Positions 22,928 to 34,800 of a stretch of 64,000 nucleotides of DNA are shown in pieces. The notes below the pieces were generated by a model. That model was not told the DNA's origin, ran no database searches, and saw nothing but the letters and a program-made list of their open reading frames with translations. A program made the position numbers and the translations under genes. Origin of the DNA: Ophioderma brevispina. Lineage: Eukaryota; Echinodermata; Ophiuroidea; Amphilepidida; Ophiodermatidae. Positions within the stretch are counted from its first letter, which is position 1; the number at the start of each line of letters is the position of its first letter. The stretch covers positions 62,001-126,000 of the forward strand of contig JAMKCH010036015.1 in the NCBI GenBank assembly GCA_023653785.1, written 5' to 3'.

Positions 22928-23869
22928 TGGGAGGGGACAATTTGTGGTACGACTTTTTGTGGCACGGCTTTTGTGGTACGACTTTTGTTGAGTTTTCCGA
23001 GCCGAGTTAACTTTTATGACAGAGTTAACAATGGCACGAGTCATACTCTGGCTGTTTTAGAGGACGCAGGGGTGTCTAAAGTAAAGAATCCATACGCACG
23101 CCGCGTCGGGCTGATTTAGAGGATGCAGGGGTGTTCTAAGTAAATAAGCATAAGCCCACACGCGCGTCTGGCTGTTTAGAGGACGCAGGGGTGTTCTAAA
23201 GTACATACGCATACGCACACGCGCGTCTGGCTGGTTTAGAGACGCAGGGTGGTTCTAAGTAAATACGCGTTACGCACTACGCGCGTCTGGCTGTTAGAAC
23301 ACCCTTGCGTCCTCTTAAAACAGCCAGACGCGCATGTGCGTATGCTATTTCTTTAGATCACCCCTGCTTCCTCTAACACAGCCAACGCTCGTGTCTTATG
23401 CGTATTTTACTTTCTAACACCCCTGCGTCCTTGAAAACATCCAGACGGCGCGTGCGTATGGCGTATTTACTTATAAAACACCCCTGCGTCCTCTGAAACA
23501 GCCTACGTGCGTATGCGTATTTTAACTATTGAAGAGCGTGAGAGGATGGTGGGTCATGTGGAAGAAATGGATTAGCGTTTCTCACCACCCTGTGGCTTTC
23601 CATCTGCCCCCCTGGCCCGCCTGCACGTGTGCGTATGCGTATTTACTTTAGAAACACCCCTGCTTCCTCTAAAACAGCCAGACCCGCGCGTGCGTATGGC
23701 TTATTTACTTTAGAACACCCTGCGGTCCTCTAAAACAGCCAGAGGTATGCCAACTCATACCATTGTTAACTCGGTCATAAAAGTAAACTCGGCTCGGAAA
23801 AAACTCACAAAAAAGTCGTACCACAAAAGCCGTGCCACAAAAAGTCGTACAACAAATTGTCCCATCCCA
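22928..23869. mobile_element. Foldback-type element with arms built of ~58-bp repeats
   Basis: The ends are long inverted repeats: GGGACAATTTGTGGTACGAC from 22934 on the left, its complement ending at about 23862 on the right, then a GAGCCGAGTT-containing block in both arms. Inside each arm a GC-rich ~58-bp unit (GTTTTAGAGGACGCAGGGGTG ... CGCACACGCGCGTCTGGCT) is tandemly repeated, about four copies on the left and six or more, in reverse orientation, on the right; the switch point is near 23285-23295. A ~100-bp unrelated spacer at about 23530-23625 interrupts the right arm. No transposase frame. Confidence 0.85.
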
Positions 23870-23977
23870 TTTTCTTTTCATAAATAGAACCACTTGCACA
23901 CTTACACATTTTTTTTCATTGTCCCCCAGCATACAAAACAAATGTCTCCTTTTAGAGGGTTGGCTCAAACACTGGGT

Positions 23978-24066
23978 TGAGCGTGGGCCTAGCGGTTAGG
24001 GTGCACATTGGTGCCTCTGGCGCAAATTTCACATAAAAATTCCCCGGTTCTAGTCCCGGTGGGGCC
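23978..24066 (+). mobile_element. tRNA-derived SINE head
   Basis: Box A TGGGCCTAGCGG (23984-23995) and box B GGTTCTAGTCC (24046-24056), separated by about 50 bp, in a tRNA-like context (GCCTAGCGGTTAGG...CCGGTTCTAGTCCCGG). The body extends to about 24190 at most; the 3' end is unclear. Confidence 0.65.
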
Positions 24067-26719
24067 ATTTGCTGGATTTATTCGGGTACACCAATTCTGG
24101 ATTTGATTGTAATACCAATCTATTGATTAAAAATACAGAATTACCGCTCTCCTCCATGGTTTCACTTGGAAATTGGGCAAATTGGCATTTCATGAAAGCA
24201 AAATAATCAACAAAACAAATAACAAAATCCAAACAAGCCCACAATCCCCCATCCCCCCACAAAACCCCCACCCCCCACATCCCATTCCTTCTATTGTCAC
24301 TTTTTCATCCTTCTTTTCCTTTTTCCAACCAGATAGCCCACAACTGTACATTTTTAAGCATCTGCAGGTGGGGTCATTTCGAATAAGAGTATGTTGTAAA
24401 CCCCTGACTGTCCCAATCCCCCCCAGTCTCAAAAATGGGCCATGCTAGGTGCGTCCGTATCATTGGATCACGCGGCGCCGATAAGCACACTTGCGAACAA
24501 ATCCTAACACCACCACATAGCCATTACCAATGACTTGTTGGGATACTATCAACAACAAAAACAAGTGTTATGTGTCATTTAATAGATTTCAAAGGACACA
24601 TGATTGTGATTAAAAACTTATAAAAAACAAATTTGTTTCACTACCACAAATCAAACGCTGGGCTAATAGTACTTAAATATGATTTTAAATACACCTCTAA
24701 AAAGATTATAAAACAACAAATACAAATGTTTGCCTCCAGCGCCCATCCTTCACAAGAGGACGGGCAAAACTCATTTTTTGGCATCATACCAAATGGATCC
24801 TTGATTTTTTTCATGTTTTGTAAACAATATTTGCTTGTTTAAAACCTTCATCACTTGCCCGATGCTAGAGGCTTACAGAGTTAGAGAGAGAAAATTTGAC
24901 ATTGCCAAAACGACCCTGCACAACCCTGTTGCTGAGACATGTCACTGCTTTGGCAGCATGCCAAATTTGTTCAAGGAAAATTCATTCATGACGGTTCGCT
25001 GCACTAATACTACTACTAGCAACTGGGACGTAATAAAGATCAGGCTACACAGATCCAATCAAAACAACCTTTCAATCAAACCCCACCCCCTTGTTTGTTC
25101 ACATGCTCAGTTTACACTATAAATTAAGTCCATAGAATATTTTTGTCCCTTGCTTTTTGTTACTTGTCAAATGAGAGTATGCCTTAATGCCACTATTGTA
25201 TTATTTATTGACCTTGGTTGATATATACAAGGCTCAAATCAACTGATGCATGGAAGTTCAGCAAACCTGCAGTAGTTTGAAAACATAAACAACATATGAA
25301 TATGTTCAGGCATTGTTTTTGTTGTGTCATTGGCCATCTTATGCAAAATCATGAATTCAACTGAAAAATACATATGAATAGGTGCAATTTTGTGCTCTGA
25401 CTCAACCTGCCATGAAATGACATGAATGTCGGACTGTGAGTGCAACAAGTTGAAAACGACTTGTGTTTTTTTGTATAGTTCACTCATACATCAAAGTGGG
25501 TTACCGGCTATTTCTTTCAAGATGTTTACGAACTACAAAGCCCTGCCAATGACTCATTAGAGCTCTGGTGAAGTCATCCAAATCATCACAATAAACTTTT
25601 GGGGATTTAGCTCCACATCATCAGTATTTTTTGTAGTAGAAGGTGTAAAATTAATGATCATTTGTGATCTTGGATTTGGACAGATTTGGCTTGGAAGCAT
25701 CCCGTACAAGGTGCTTATTGGAGAAGGAGGGCTGGTTAAGTTTTGTCTTTTGCTATCTCTCAGTTATCATGGAAATGGGGGGTAAGTTTTTTCTGTGTAA
25801 TTAATCTTTTAACTCATTAAATCATCTCTGTCATAAGTGGTTGTCAGCGCTTATAATGTAGGCCTTCTCTCTACTAAATAGTTGACAAATGGGGCTCCTG
25901 TTTAATATTATAATTTTCAATGTCACACCTTGTAATTTGTGATGAATATGTTACCTCTCCATTATACTTTTTGAACAATGTGTTGTCAGGTGATGAACTC
26001 TTGGTCTAGAGTGACTTTATGGTGAACTCGCTGACTTGGTAGGTACCCCTCTTGTGAACAAGACTTTCTTTGTGAGTGATATGATCGGCCAGAATGTGCC
26101 AATTGCCAGAACCGCCTATATTCCTTCAACATTATTTTGTCATTGTGTGTTCCTGTCCAACCTTGTCCCTAAAAGTTGTTGATATTTGGACAGGGAATGC
26201 ATTTGATATTATGTCAATCTGTTTACTAATAATTGACAGTAGCCGGATATTGGCACTTCAGTAATTGTGGAAATTTTATGAAATAAATATCAGGGCACTG
26301 AGTTGTGTGGAGAATGGCCCACTAATCCTGATTTAATTCTTAGAAATTTTTTGTAAATTTATGTAAATTTCGTTACAGTTTCAAATCTGAAAAGTAAGTA
26401 ATGATTCCAGAAATATATACTATTATTACAGTGTTTAATCTAGAAACATCTCTCCTCAACTCAGGACATGTGGTATCAACTAATAAAAAAAACCCTGAAA
26501 AAACAAAGTTACGGTTAGTTGTATCAAACTTCTTGTGTATGTCTTCAATGCTGGAGGTGGCCAGGCTTAGACCCACGACTCAAGAATTTGGCAAGGAAAA
26601 CTTTAGATTCTAAATATTTTGTGAGGAGGATTTTTTACCTTCCAAAGGTCTGTATTGTTTTTTTCCAATGTTGACTAAAGTCTGCGTGGGGATTTTAAGT
26701 TAATTTCTCAGCAATACAA
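24067..26719. other. No gene recognised
   Basis: Unique AT-rich sequence. C-rich tract at 24240-24290. No exon with known domain. Confidence 0.35.
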
Positions 26720-26724
26720 GTGGG

Positions 26725-26800
26725 AAATGCAGCACCGAGATTTGAACAGGCTATCTTTGTGTTGTCTGATACATGCATGGCGTTAACCATACAATTGTTA
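26725..26800 (-). mobile_element. Decayed tRNA-like element
   Basis: On the minus strand a box B-like TGTTCAAATCT (near 26738) and a box A-like TGGTTAACGCC (near 26784) occur at tRNA-like spacing. Weak on its own. Confidence 0.25.
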
Positions 26801-27929
26801 CTGTGGATAAGACATGTGGGATTGGCATTATGATTGAGAATTAATTAATCTATTGCAAAATCGTTATAGACTTATACAGCTACACATTCCAGTGGTATTT
26901 CAAAGTCTATTGGTGATTAATTGTTACAGTAATATCAAGAATGTAATCTGTTGGCCATCTTCCACAAGGAAGAATGGCAAAACAGACAGCCAAATTCCCC
27001 AAAAATGGTGTCTTTGGGGAAAATTTTTACCAAATTTTCTACTAAAACTGTATTTGGATTGAAATTCCAAAAAAACATAGGATGTGATTTACAACAAGGT
27101 TGAAAAAGGAGGGGGGGGGTCAGTTCTTAACAGCCTTACATAGTTGCACCTCAAAAATGGGAGCCCCAGCTTTAGTGTCATGTTGCAGCAATAGGTTGCT
27201 TATCCAGCAGCATACAAATAAATTGCTGTGCAATCCTTTGCCGTTTTTCCCTCAAGTGAGACATTCTGGGCAATAGCTTCAAGGTAAAGGTCAGTCAAAA
27301 TAAGCAAGCCCTGGATTTGAACTGCATTGAAACCACAAAATCTGGCCCCTGGATCGGGCCCAATGCCCAAGCAACCAAGTTCAATAAATTTTGTTTATAA
27401 ACAAAGCCTTTGAAACCCTGTGCAAGTTAGAGTATATGCTGAGCGGTTATGAATATTGCCAAAAAAGATGATATTAAGAGGGGAAACTCTGTTATCTTTT
27501 TTATACAGAGGATTAAGATCCTATTTTGACTTTTTTTGCGTTCACTTGTGATTTTTGAAAATACACCGAGGACCGTGAACTCTGTCAGTATTAATTACTC
27601 CAGCATGTAGAGAGTCAACTAGCAGGCTATACCTTTTTTTACAAACCATCATCAAAACATGGTCGACTTCTTTTGACTTCAGCAACAATCAAGTTACACG
27701 TGCAGTGAAATGGAATATGGGTCACACCCAGTATTATTTAAACAATCTGGTAATCCAAAGTCTTGGATTGTTTCTATTCACTGGGGGACTCCCAGACAAG
27801 GGGAAATCCCCATAAGAAGTCTCCAAATTGACATTGATTTATGAGGGTGCTATGCCAGGGGGGGTAGGACTTGCCAACTAACAGCAAACAGCAAAATCAA
27901 AACGGCTCAACTTCCGGGTTTTTGTGCTA
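26801..27929. other. No gene recognised
   Basis: AT-rich upstream flank of the BH3-only locus. Only short frames. Confidence 0.35.
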
Positions 27930-28103
27930 GTCTGTTCAAAGAGATTAACGGTAGGAGGGGCTCTTACGTATATCGAACGGTTACACACCGACTGACTAAA
28001 GACTAGGCCTGGTCCCGAATATTTAAAGCAAATGACCGTTATTGGAAATTAACTATTTTGCAGCGGGGTAAAATCCACTAACCCGACGGACTTCGAAGTA
28101 AGT
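27930..28103 (+). promoter_or_regulatory. Candidate CpG-rich promoter and 5' untranslated exon of the Bim/Bmf-like gene
   Basis: About a dozen CpG dinucleotides in under 200 bp, an isolated peak in AT-rich surroundings, with a TTCCGG ETS-like motif near 27911. It ends in a consensus donor (GAA|GTAAGT, GT at 28098). An exon ending here could splice to the acceptor at 31161-31162 in front of the first coding exon. A rival is a TATATAAGG at 30389-30397 followed by a donor AAAG|GTAAGC at 30455. Neither is proven. Confidence 0.3.
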
Positions 28104-31100
28104 CAATAATTTTTTTCTAATTATCTGATTTACTAAGAGATCTTTGAACAAGGTTTAAGGATGATTTTTTTCATGTCACCTGGGACCGAGACTGCCATAG
28201 TAAATACGAGCAGTGACCAAATTACCGTTTGGAAATCCCCATGCCAAATCGAGCAGATCGTGTCTACCCCCCCCCACCACGTGCTATGCAAAGATCTGTG
28301 GTTGCACAGTAGTGGTGTTGGGGAGGGGGGCCCAACATGATTATGACAGAACCCTGATTTGATGATAATGGTTTGCAGACAGCTGTAGTCCCCTTGGCCC
28401 AGTAACCGTGGCCTTAGAGTCACAAGGGACCACTTTAAGTGACCCTTCAACTCTCCCAGCAGCTGGTGAAACCAGTCAAAACACAACCCGCTTGGGACGG
28501 ACTGACACAATGCTCTAGATACAACAGAAAACGGCAAGTTGGGTGTGTGTTTGGTTTCAGATCTAATCTCACAGATTTTTGTAACAATAGTGGGATCATC
28601 ACTAAACTGGTCTCTGGTTTGTCCATTACTTTGTGGCCAATATGATTGATGAGTGAACAGGCAGGCAGACGACTCTGGACTTTCTTGAGTGGAAAATGGA
28701 AGTCTGGGGCAAAATCCATGTGAAAAGTTCTGTTGAAAGAGGACACGCATTTGCAGCAACCCTAATTAATTTAAACCAAAGCCATCACAAGGATGCGTGT
28801 TCCCATTCAGACAAAAAAGGTATAGTGCCAAATTGTATACTTATATGAATCTGTATGATTATGAATAACAACTCCTACATCATGGAGTGCCAATTACAAT
28901 ATTAACTCATGTAGGGTAAAGAACAAGCAAGACCGTAGTTACAATAACCTATTAATATTAATCCATATAATACAAAAAAATACAAAATTTAAAAGTAAAT
29001 TTGAACAATTGCCAATTGATCACTTGGATACTAGACCCATGTAACACTACAATGGCACCAAATTTTGATATATTTAAATTAGCAAAACCTCTGCTGTATT
29101 AATAAATCCCTTTCCTTCTGGACAACAATTATTTATGACATACTCTGAAAACATCTGAATCTGTCAGCAATGATTTATTCACAGCTAAAACTAGGGGCTT
29201 GACCCACAAAGTTCATTGGAAGTTGAAGCTGTCTGGCTCAAGCCTAGATTAGCTATTTACATCATCCACAAACTACAGATGGCAGCGGTGGGGTGTAAGA
29301 CTATCCACTACCGGGCCTGCTACTGTAATGTGAGAAGAAGTGTTGTCTTGCAGCGAAACCCCCCACTTTCTTCTGAGAATAATAAACTTGGCCATTGCTT
29401 ACTGCAAATCTTTAACTAAAACTTCCTGCTCTGCTGTCAATTGTAACAGTTTTCATGGTTTTCCTTTAGATGTGATTTCCTTGGGGGAAGTAATTTTCAG
29501 CATTCATTGTGACCAGCTTGTCTGAGCTTGTCTTGCCCAATAGTAGCCTCTAGCATTGACCAGCAACCCCCTGTCCGGCCGACTAACCCACTGGCCTCTT
29601 CAAGGATGCCCTGTAGCCACATTTAGTCCATTTACTCACTTCTTCCCTATTTACTTCAACAACAATACATCAAAATTAGTCGGATAGACTTGTTTTAGAA
29701 AGATTTCAGTTATTGATTCCCATCTAATTGTGTATTGTGGAGACCTGAACAGGTTTTAAACAACACCTAACGGCAAGGCCATCATCCATGCAATAAAATA
29801 GTGTCGGGCTTAATTATGGTGATAGAGAGATTTCTGTAGGCCTAAATTTCAAAGCATCTGGATCTTTTTTGATAATTTTAATAGTTTGTTCATTTATTCT
29901 TATCCAGGCATGTGTCACAACAAATCATTGTTTCCCCTGTTGTGTATTGATTTCCTACCATTGAACTCAGTCATTTGTTAATCAATAATTGTTAATGATC
30001 TGATTTGCTTTTGCTGAAAAACCGAACTAGAAGAAGCAAATGGGGGGAAATCAATGCCCACAGTAATATGATGCCCATCTAAATCAACCGGCATAAAGAT
30101 GGCGCTATTTTCAAAGCACACCTGTACCATCAAGATGCCATTGTAGAAATCTGCCTGCTGTCGATGGTGGACGTGTCATAACAGGTCCCAGCGTCCCAGT
30201 AGCAAACAATAACACAAACTTGAATGGCTCAAACCAAAGCGCTCAAGTTTTTTACCATTCAAATTTGAATCGAGCATGGCGCTGCTGTTTCTGATTTGGT
30301 TAGGGGAAATTCCCCAGCGCAGTCATAATCGGGATAGCCTTTGTACCATGCCCATGGGGACTAGGATCACACAGGCTTAGAGCAGCAATATATAAGGTAA
30401 AACAGAATATGTTGCATGAAGTTCAAAGGGAAGACCTGCATTGCCATTCAAAAGGTAAGCTGTTGGCTCTTGAGTGTCTAAATTTAGACCCGGTAGTGTG
30501 TTTGGTTTAGTACAGGGCTATTTTAACTATTGTGCTATTATCGGAATGGAAATAATACCTTTGCTTGGCATGGCAATAGGCTTACAGGTATTGTTTTGGC
30601 AGAAGTCAGTGAACCAATGAAGTTCACACAAGGGCCAAAGTGGTTTGTGTGAATCCTTCAATTAAAAAAATGGTTATCTCTGGAGCAGATGCTGTGGTTT
30701 CTAATTATTGAATCTAGTCCAGATTGGTACTAAGGTAACTGTGACCAAATGATGAGTAGTTAGGCTTAATCGTGAGAACTTGCGATGAGTTTTGATTCTT
30801 GCTGAGTTGTCCATGTGATCACCCATTAAAAATATTTGCTTTTCTTTTATACCGCCTGACTGACCATTGTTCAATGCAAGCAAAGCTCAAGAGATCAATT
30901 GGAATTGGTTGGCCGGCAGGTGTTACTAATGCCACAGCCATGCCAGCACTGTATGTATGCCAATGCTAGAGTGTGTGCACTGGGCAGTTACCTGCGTGTC
31001 TGTACATGGCGTGTCATGGCCTGTGCAGTCAGTCATATAGAGCTTGCACACCAAATGGCCATCAGTGTTGTTGTGACTGTCAGACCGTTTGGATCTATAC

Positions 31101-31140
31101 TTTGGAACTAGAGTGGACGATATGACTCACATGTACTCTT
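28104..31140. other. Upstream region or 5' intron, no recognised coding exon
   Basis: Mostly AT-rich sequence. Holds a C-run/G-run region near 28268-28330, a TATATAAGG at 30389 and a GC-richer stretch at 30900-31095. Long minus-strand frames at 28133-28759 show no recognisable domain. Confidence 0.4.
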
Positions 31141-31162
31141 TCATTACCGATTGCCTTTTCAG
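31141..31162 (+). other. 3' splice acceptor upstream of the BH3-only start codon
   Basis: A pyrimidine-rich tract ending CCTTTTCAG, 29 bp before the ATG. It implies that the 5' UTR is split and the transcription start lies further upstream. Confidence 0.5.
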
Positions 31163-31191
31163 ATCGCCACCACTGTATTGCGGCGTGTAGT

Positions 31192-31825
31192 ATGACTGAA
31201 CTAGAGATACACATACGGACTCGACCTCCACTAACAAACTTTACTACCGAGACTTTGTCGGACAAGAACGGGCTGGTGATACGCCTGTGCCCAAAGATAG
31301 AGCTGCCCTCATCGAGGATGCAGCACCAGATACAGAACATGGACCCTGTGTCGGAGGATTTGGAAATTTGTGAGGGGAATATGATGTTAGATGGAGTGGA
31401 GGAGGAAGAGGAGGACTGTAGCAATGATGTGTTTGGGATCACTACCTCAATGCCTTCACCGTTACGATCGTCGCAACCAGTACCGACGACATGTGCCTCG
31501 TCAACCCCTATCGCCATTCCCAGTTCGAATCCCAGCCACCACAACTCGCCTACCAATCACCGCAGACTAAGTAGTGGTTCCACCCCTCCCCACCATCATA
31601 GTTATTTATGTCGTGTGTCTCCATGGGCCCCCTGCGAGGCCAACTCACCTACATCGTTATCATCGGGCTACGGTTCGTCGCCCAGACTACTCACTGCTTC
31701 AACACAAACTCCCCCCTCCTCGTTCACATTTGATATCAGGTTAAGATTTACGAACAGTCCAACCAGAAGTCCTTCAGCGGACATACGGAGAGCACAGTTA
31801 CGAAGTCAGATCTTACAGAGGTCTG
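31192..31825 (+). CDS. Coding exon 1 of the Bim/Bmf-like gene
   Basis: Encodes residues 1-211 plus the first base of codon 212. The ATG at 31192 has A at -3. No in-frame stop lies between it and the acceptor at 31161-31162 (pyrimidine-rich, ends TTTTCAG), so an upstream coding extension cannot be excluded, though this is the first Met in the exon. The donor is a perfect GTAAGT at 31826; without splicing the frame stops after two more codons, giving a 213-residue product with no BH3. Residues 85-195 contain ten S/T-P sites (S89, T105, S119, T131, S143, S152, S163, T173, S189, S193), the kind of site MAP kinases use on Bim, and an RRLS basophilic site at 124-127. The SSGY at 157-160 just before the TQT motif recalls an SSGY upstream of the same motif in Bim. 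The exon is GC-richer than its surroundings. Confidence 0.88.
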
Positions 31826-34800
31826 GTAAGTAAAGTTTTGCTGTTTTATACCACATTTTAAGTTCTGCTGTGACTAACTGAAATTATATAACTGTCCATA
31901 GAATAGACACTGTGGCCGTTCTAAGTTAAAGGGGCAATCCTTGATTTCCAGCTTTGACTTACCAAGTGATTAGAGTTTATATCATTTGAATGATTGGCTT
32001 AAAAGCAGACTTAAAGATTTTGAATTTTTTTTTTTTTTTGTATGTATGTATTAAGTAAAATGAAAGATATTCACATAAACTGCTCATTTTCAAAGTTTGA
32101 TACAAATCGTTTTTTTTTTTTTTTGTTTTGTTTTTTTTTTTGCTGTAAACCTTTATGTGTAGTACAACAGTACCACAGGGTACTGTGTAAAATATAAATT
32201 TCAGATCCAGAATTGTATTACAAAGTTGTGATTGATTTTTATATGAAGGACATCAATTTGAGCTTTGCTATTTCACATAGTGATTAGTGTGGACAAGCAT
32301 TATGTGTACGAAAAAATAAGATTTGTTAGAAAAATTGAGGGTGCTATTCTAGGGAAATCTGGGGACAGCTTTGAAATGATGATATACTTGTATAGATGCC
32401 TATTTTTCCTGCAGATTTGATTTCTCTGCACCAAAATGCACCACCAGAATCAAATGATTTTTAAATACAATTCTCTTTACAATATTTATCAAAACCATAA
32501 ATTAAAAATTGCTAAAATCACTAAATGCACCTTAAATCAATGGCGATTTTGATATAAAGTATTCAGTGTCACCAAAAGCCCCTTCTTTCAAATCAAGGGG
32601 GGGGTGAAAACATATGGTATCTCTTTTCCCGATCCCGTCAAATCATCTGTCAAGTCGGCACTTGTCTACAGCTGTTCGGGAATCAGCTGATCGCAAGCCT
32701 TTCACTCAGCGCTTTTGGTTGCGTTGGTTTCAAGGCAGGCCATAACTCAATTTATCAACTGCATTAGAAGGCTGATGGATAAATGGGTTTTGTAATAAAA
32801 TGAAATTCAATTTGGATACACTAGCAGTACCTTTACCTGGGTGTGTGATGATTTGCTTTTTCTTAGTCAAGTTTTCACTAATTACTTTGGATAGATCATA
32901 TCTGTTATTAAAATTATTCTTTCAAATGCAATTTGATACTCCATGTCTTATTGTCATGTTGCAATTTGACAAATGTGTACTATTTCAAATCAGTCTAAAC
33001 CAATATATTTGACGTGACAACCAGTACAATACAAAAGTAGGATATGTATAAAATAGTAGTAATTCAATAACCTCAATGGTTTACACAATGATAACAGGAT
33101 CATAGAACTGATAATTTGAGTTTGTTGATAATCAAATTGAATATTGTGCCATTAATCAGATTGAATTAGCGGAGGGTGGCTTTAAAGGGCGGGTGACCCA
33201 GCAAGAGACTGGGTGAGCTAAGGCTAATAATACCATGCTAAATTCTGTTCAGCATAAGGTGGAACATGACCCCATTCTTTTGGCACAAATTGATAGAGTA
33301 GAGGGTGGTTTTAAAGGCCGGGTGACCCAGCAAAAGACCATAATACTAAATCCTGTCCAGCATAAGGTGGAACATGACCCCATTCTTTTGGCACAGATTG
33401 ATATAGGGCTGGTGAACCAGCAAAAGACTGAGTGAGCTAAGGCTAATAATACTAAATCCTGTCCAGCATAAGGTGGAAAATCCTGTCAGCATATAGTGGA
33501 ACATCTGTCAGCATAAGGTGTGGTGGAAAGCCTGTTCAGCATAAGGTGGAACATTGACCCCATCGGTTGTCACGTTATATTTTAAACATTTCGTTAGGAA
33601 ACGTTTCTCCAAAGTTTGTAGCAAAAAATATACTACAGCTATGGAGAGTATGTTACTGAGGATTGTTTTATTGAATCAGTCTCGGGGGGGGGGGGGGTGT
33701 AGTCTAGGGTATGTGATTGCTTATAAGCCCTATTTTCAGCTCTCCATTTCAGTTCCAGAGACCCTACTTTTATGTCCAAAGACATATTCTACGAAATTGT
33801 TTTGAAACACTGCCCAAAAGTAGTTATTTTCTGCAATTTTTGGTGTCTCAAATTAGCTCTGGAGCCTCAATTTTTTGAATTCTGGGTGGCACATACCTAC
33901 CCAAAATAAAGTTAGTTACCCTCACCCGGGCTCGGTCTCTTCTAGTGTGGAATGCAAATATTTTAAGGATTAAGTATGTTCCATCTTATAGTGAATGGAT
34001 TATAGTGAAGTTGACACACATACAGCAGAGCCAGTAGCCTTGAGGTGGCAGTAGTATTACCCAAAAATGGACATAAATAAAGATTTGTTTGGACTGAGAT
34101 CCTGCTGGAAATACAGAAACTGAAAGCTGGTTAAGCAGCTAGGGTTTCTGCGAGGAGCCAACCTGTATACATTTGGCCAAAAAGACCTTTTGACTGAGAT
34201 GGATGTGAAAGCAAAAAAGGTTTACAAAATATGGTTCTGAATAATTTGATTGGTTTGCTTTTAGTGTTCAAGAGCCAGGAATTTTGTTTTCAGTTGATTA
34301 CAAGGACAATCGCACTTCAAAAAAGGCTATATAATATGGAGATGAATGCAATTTCAGGCCGCTTTAATGAATTGGTGTACTTTGAACACACTCGCAGTTC
34401 CAAAGGCTTGCTGCATTTACCTAGGTAACTCTATAAAGGATCCCAGTACTGGTCTGCGAACAACGGCTCATATTTATGCATTTTCAATCATTGAAAAAAA
34501 AAAACACCCTCTCTGACTCGTATGTGGTAATTAAAAATTGAGGGGAAAAAAGAGTGTAAATGTGAGAGGGGAAAGTTGGTGGGTGTGCACTCTTGTGGTT
34601 ACGCTAAATTGGAGCTCAATACCTTAATTAGAGTCATATAGACGGGACATTAAAGTAAAATAAGGGAGGGGTGTGTTAAAAAATAGGCACTACACTGCAG
34701 GCATAGATTATTGACAGCTCTCCAATTCACTGACTTATTGTAAAACTTCCTTTACAAATGGTAGAGGGCATGTCACAACTTGTCCATTGTAGTTATGAGA

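Noticed and set aside
22928..23869. CRISPR-like repeats
   Set aside because: Repeats are contiguous ~58-bp units in inverted arms without unique spacers, in a eukaryotic context; a foldback transposon explains them.
28133..28759. 208-codon minus-strand open frame upstream of the BH3-only gene
   Set aside because: No domain, no signal of conservation, spans the candidate 5' intron, and includes C/G-run sequence; reads like chance openness.
31095..31556. 153-codon minus-strand frame
   Set aside because: Antisense to the GC-richer BH3-only coding exon 1; the + strand frame has motifs, splice sites and phase continuity.
33170..33565. Coding tandem repeat (66-codon frame)
   Set aside because: Frame is not kept between units and it lies in an intron; treated as a minisatellite-like array.
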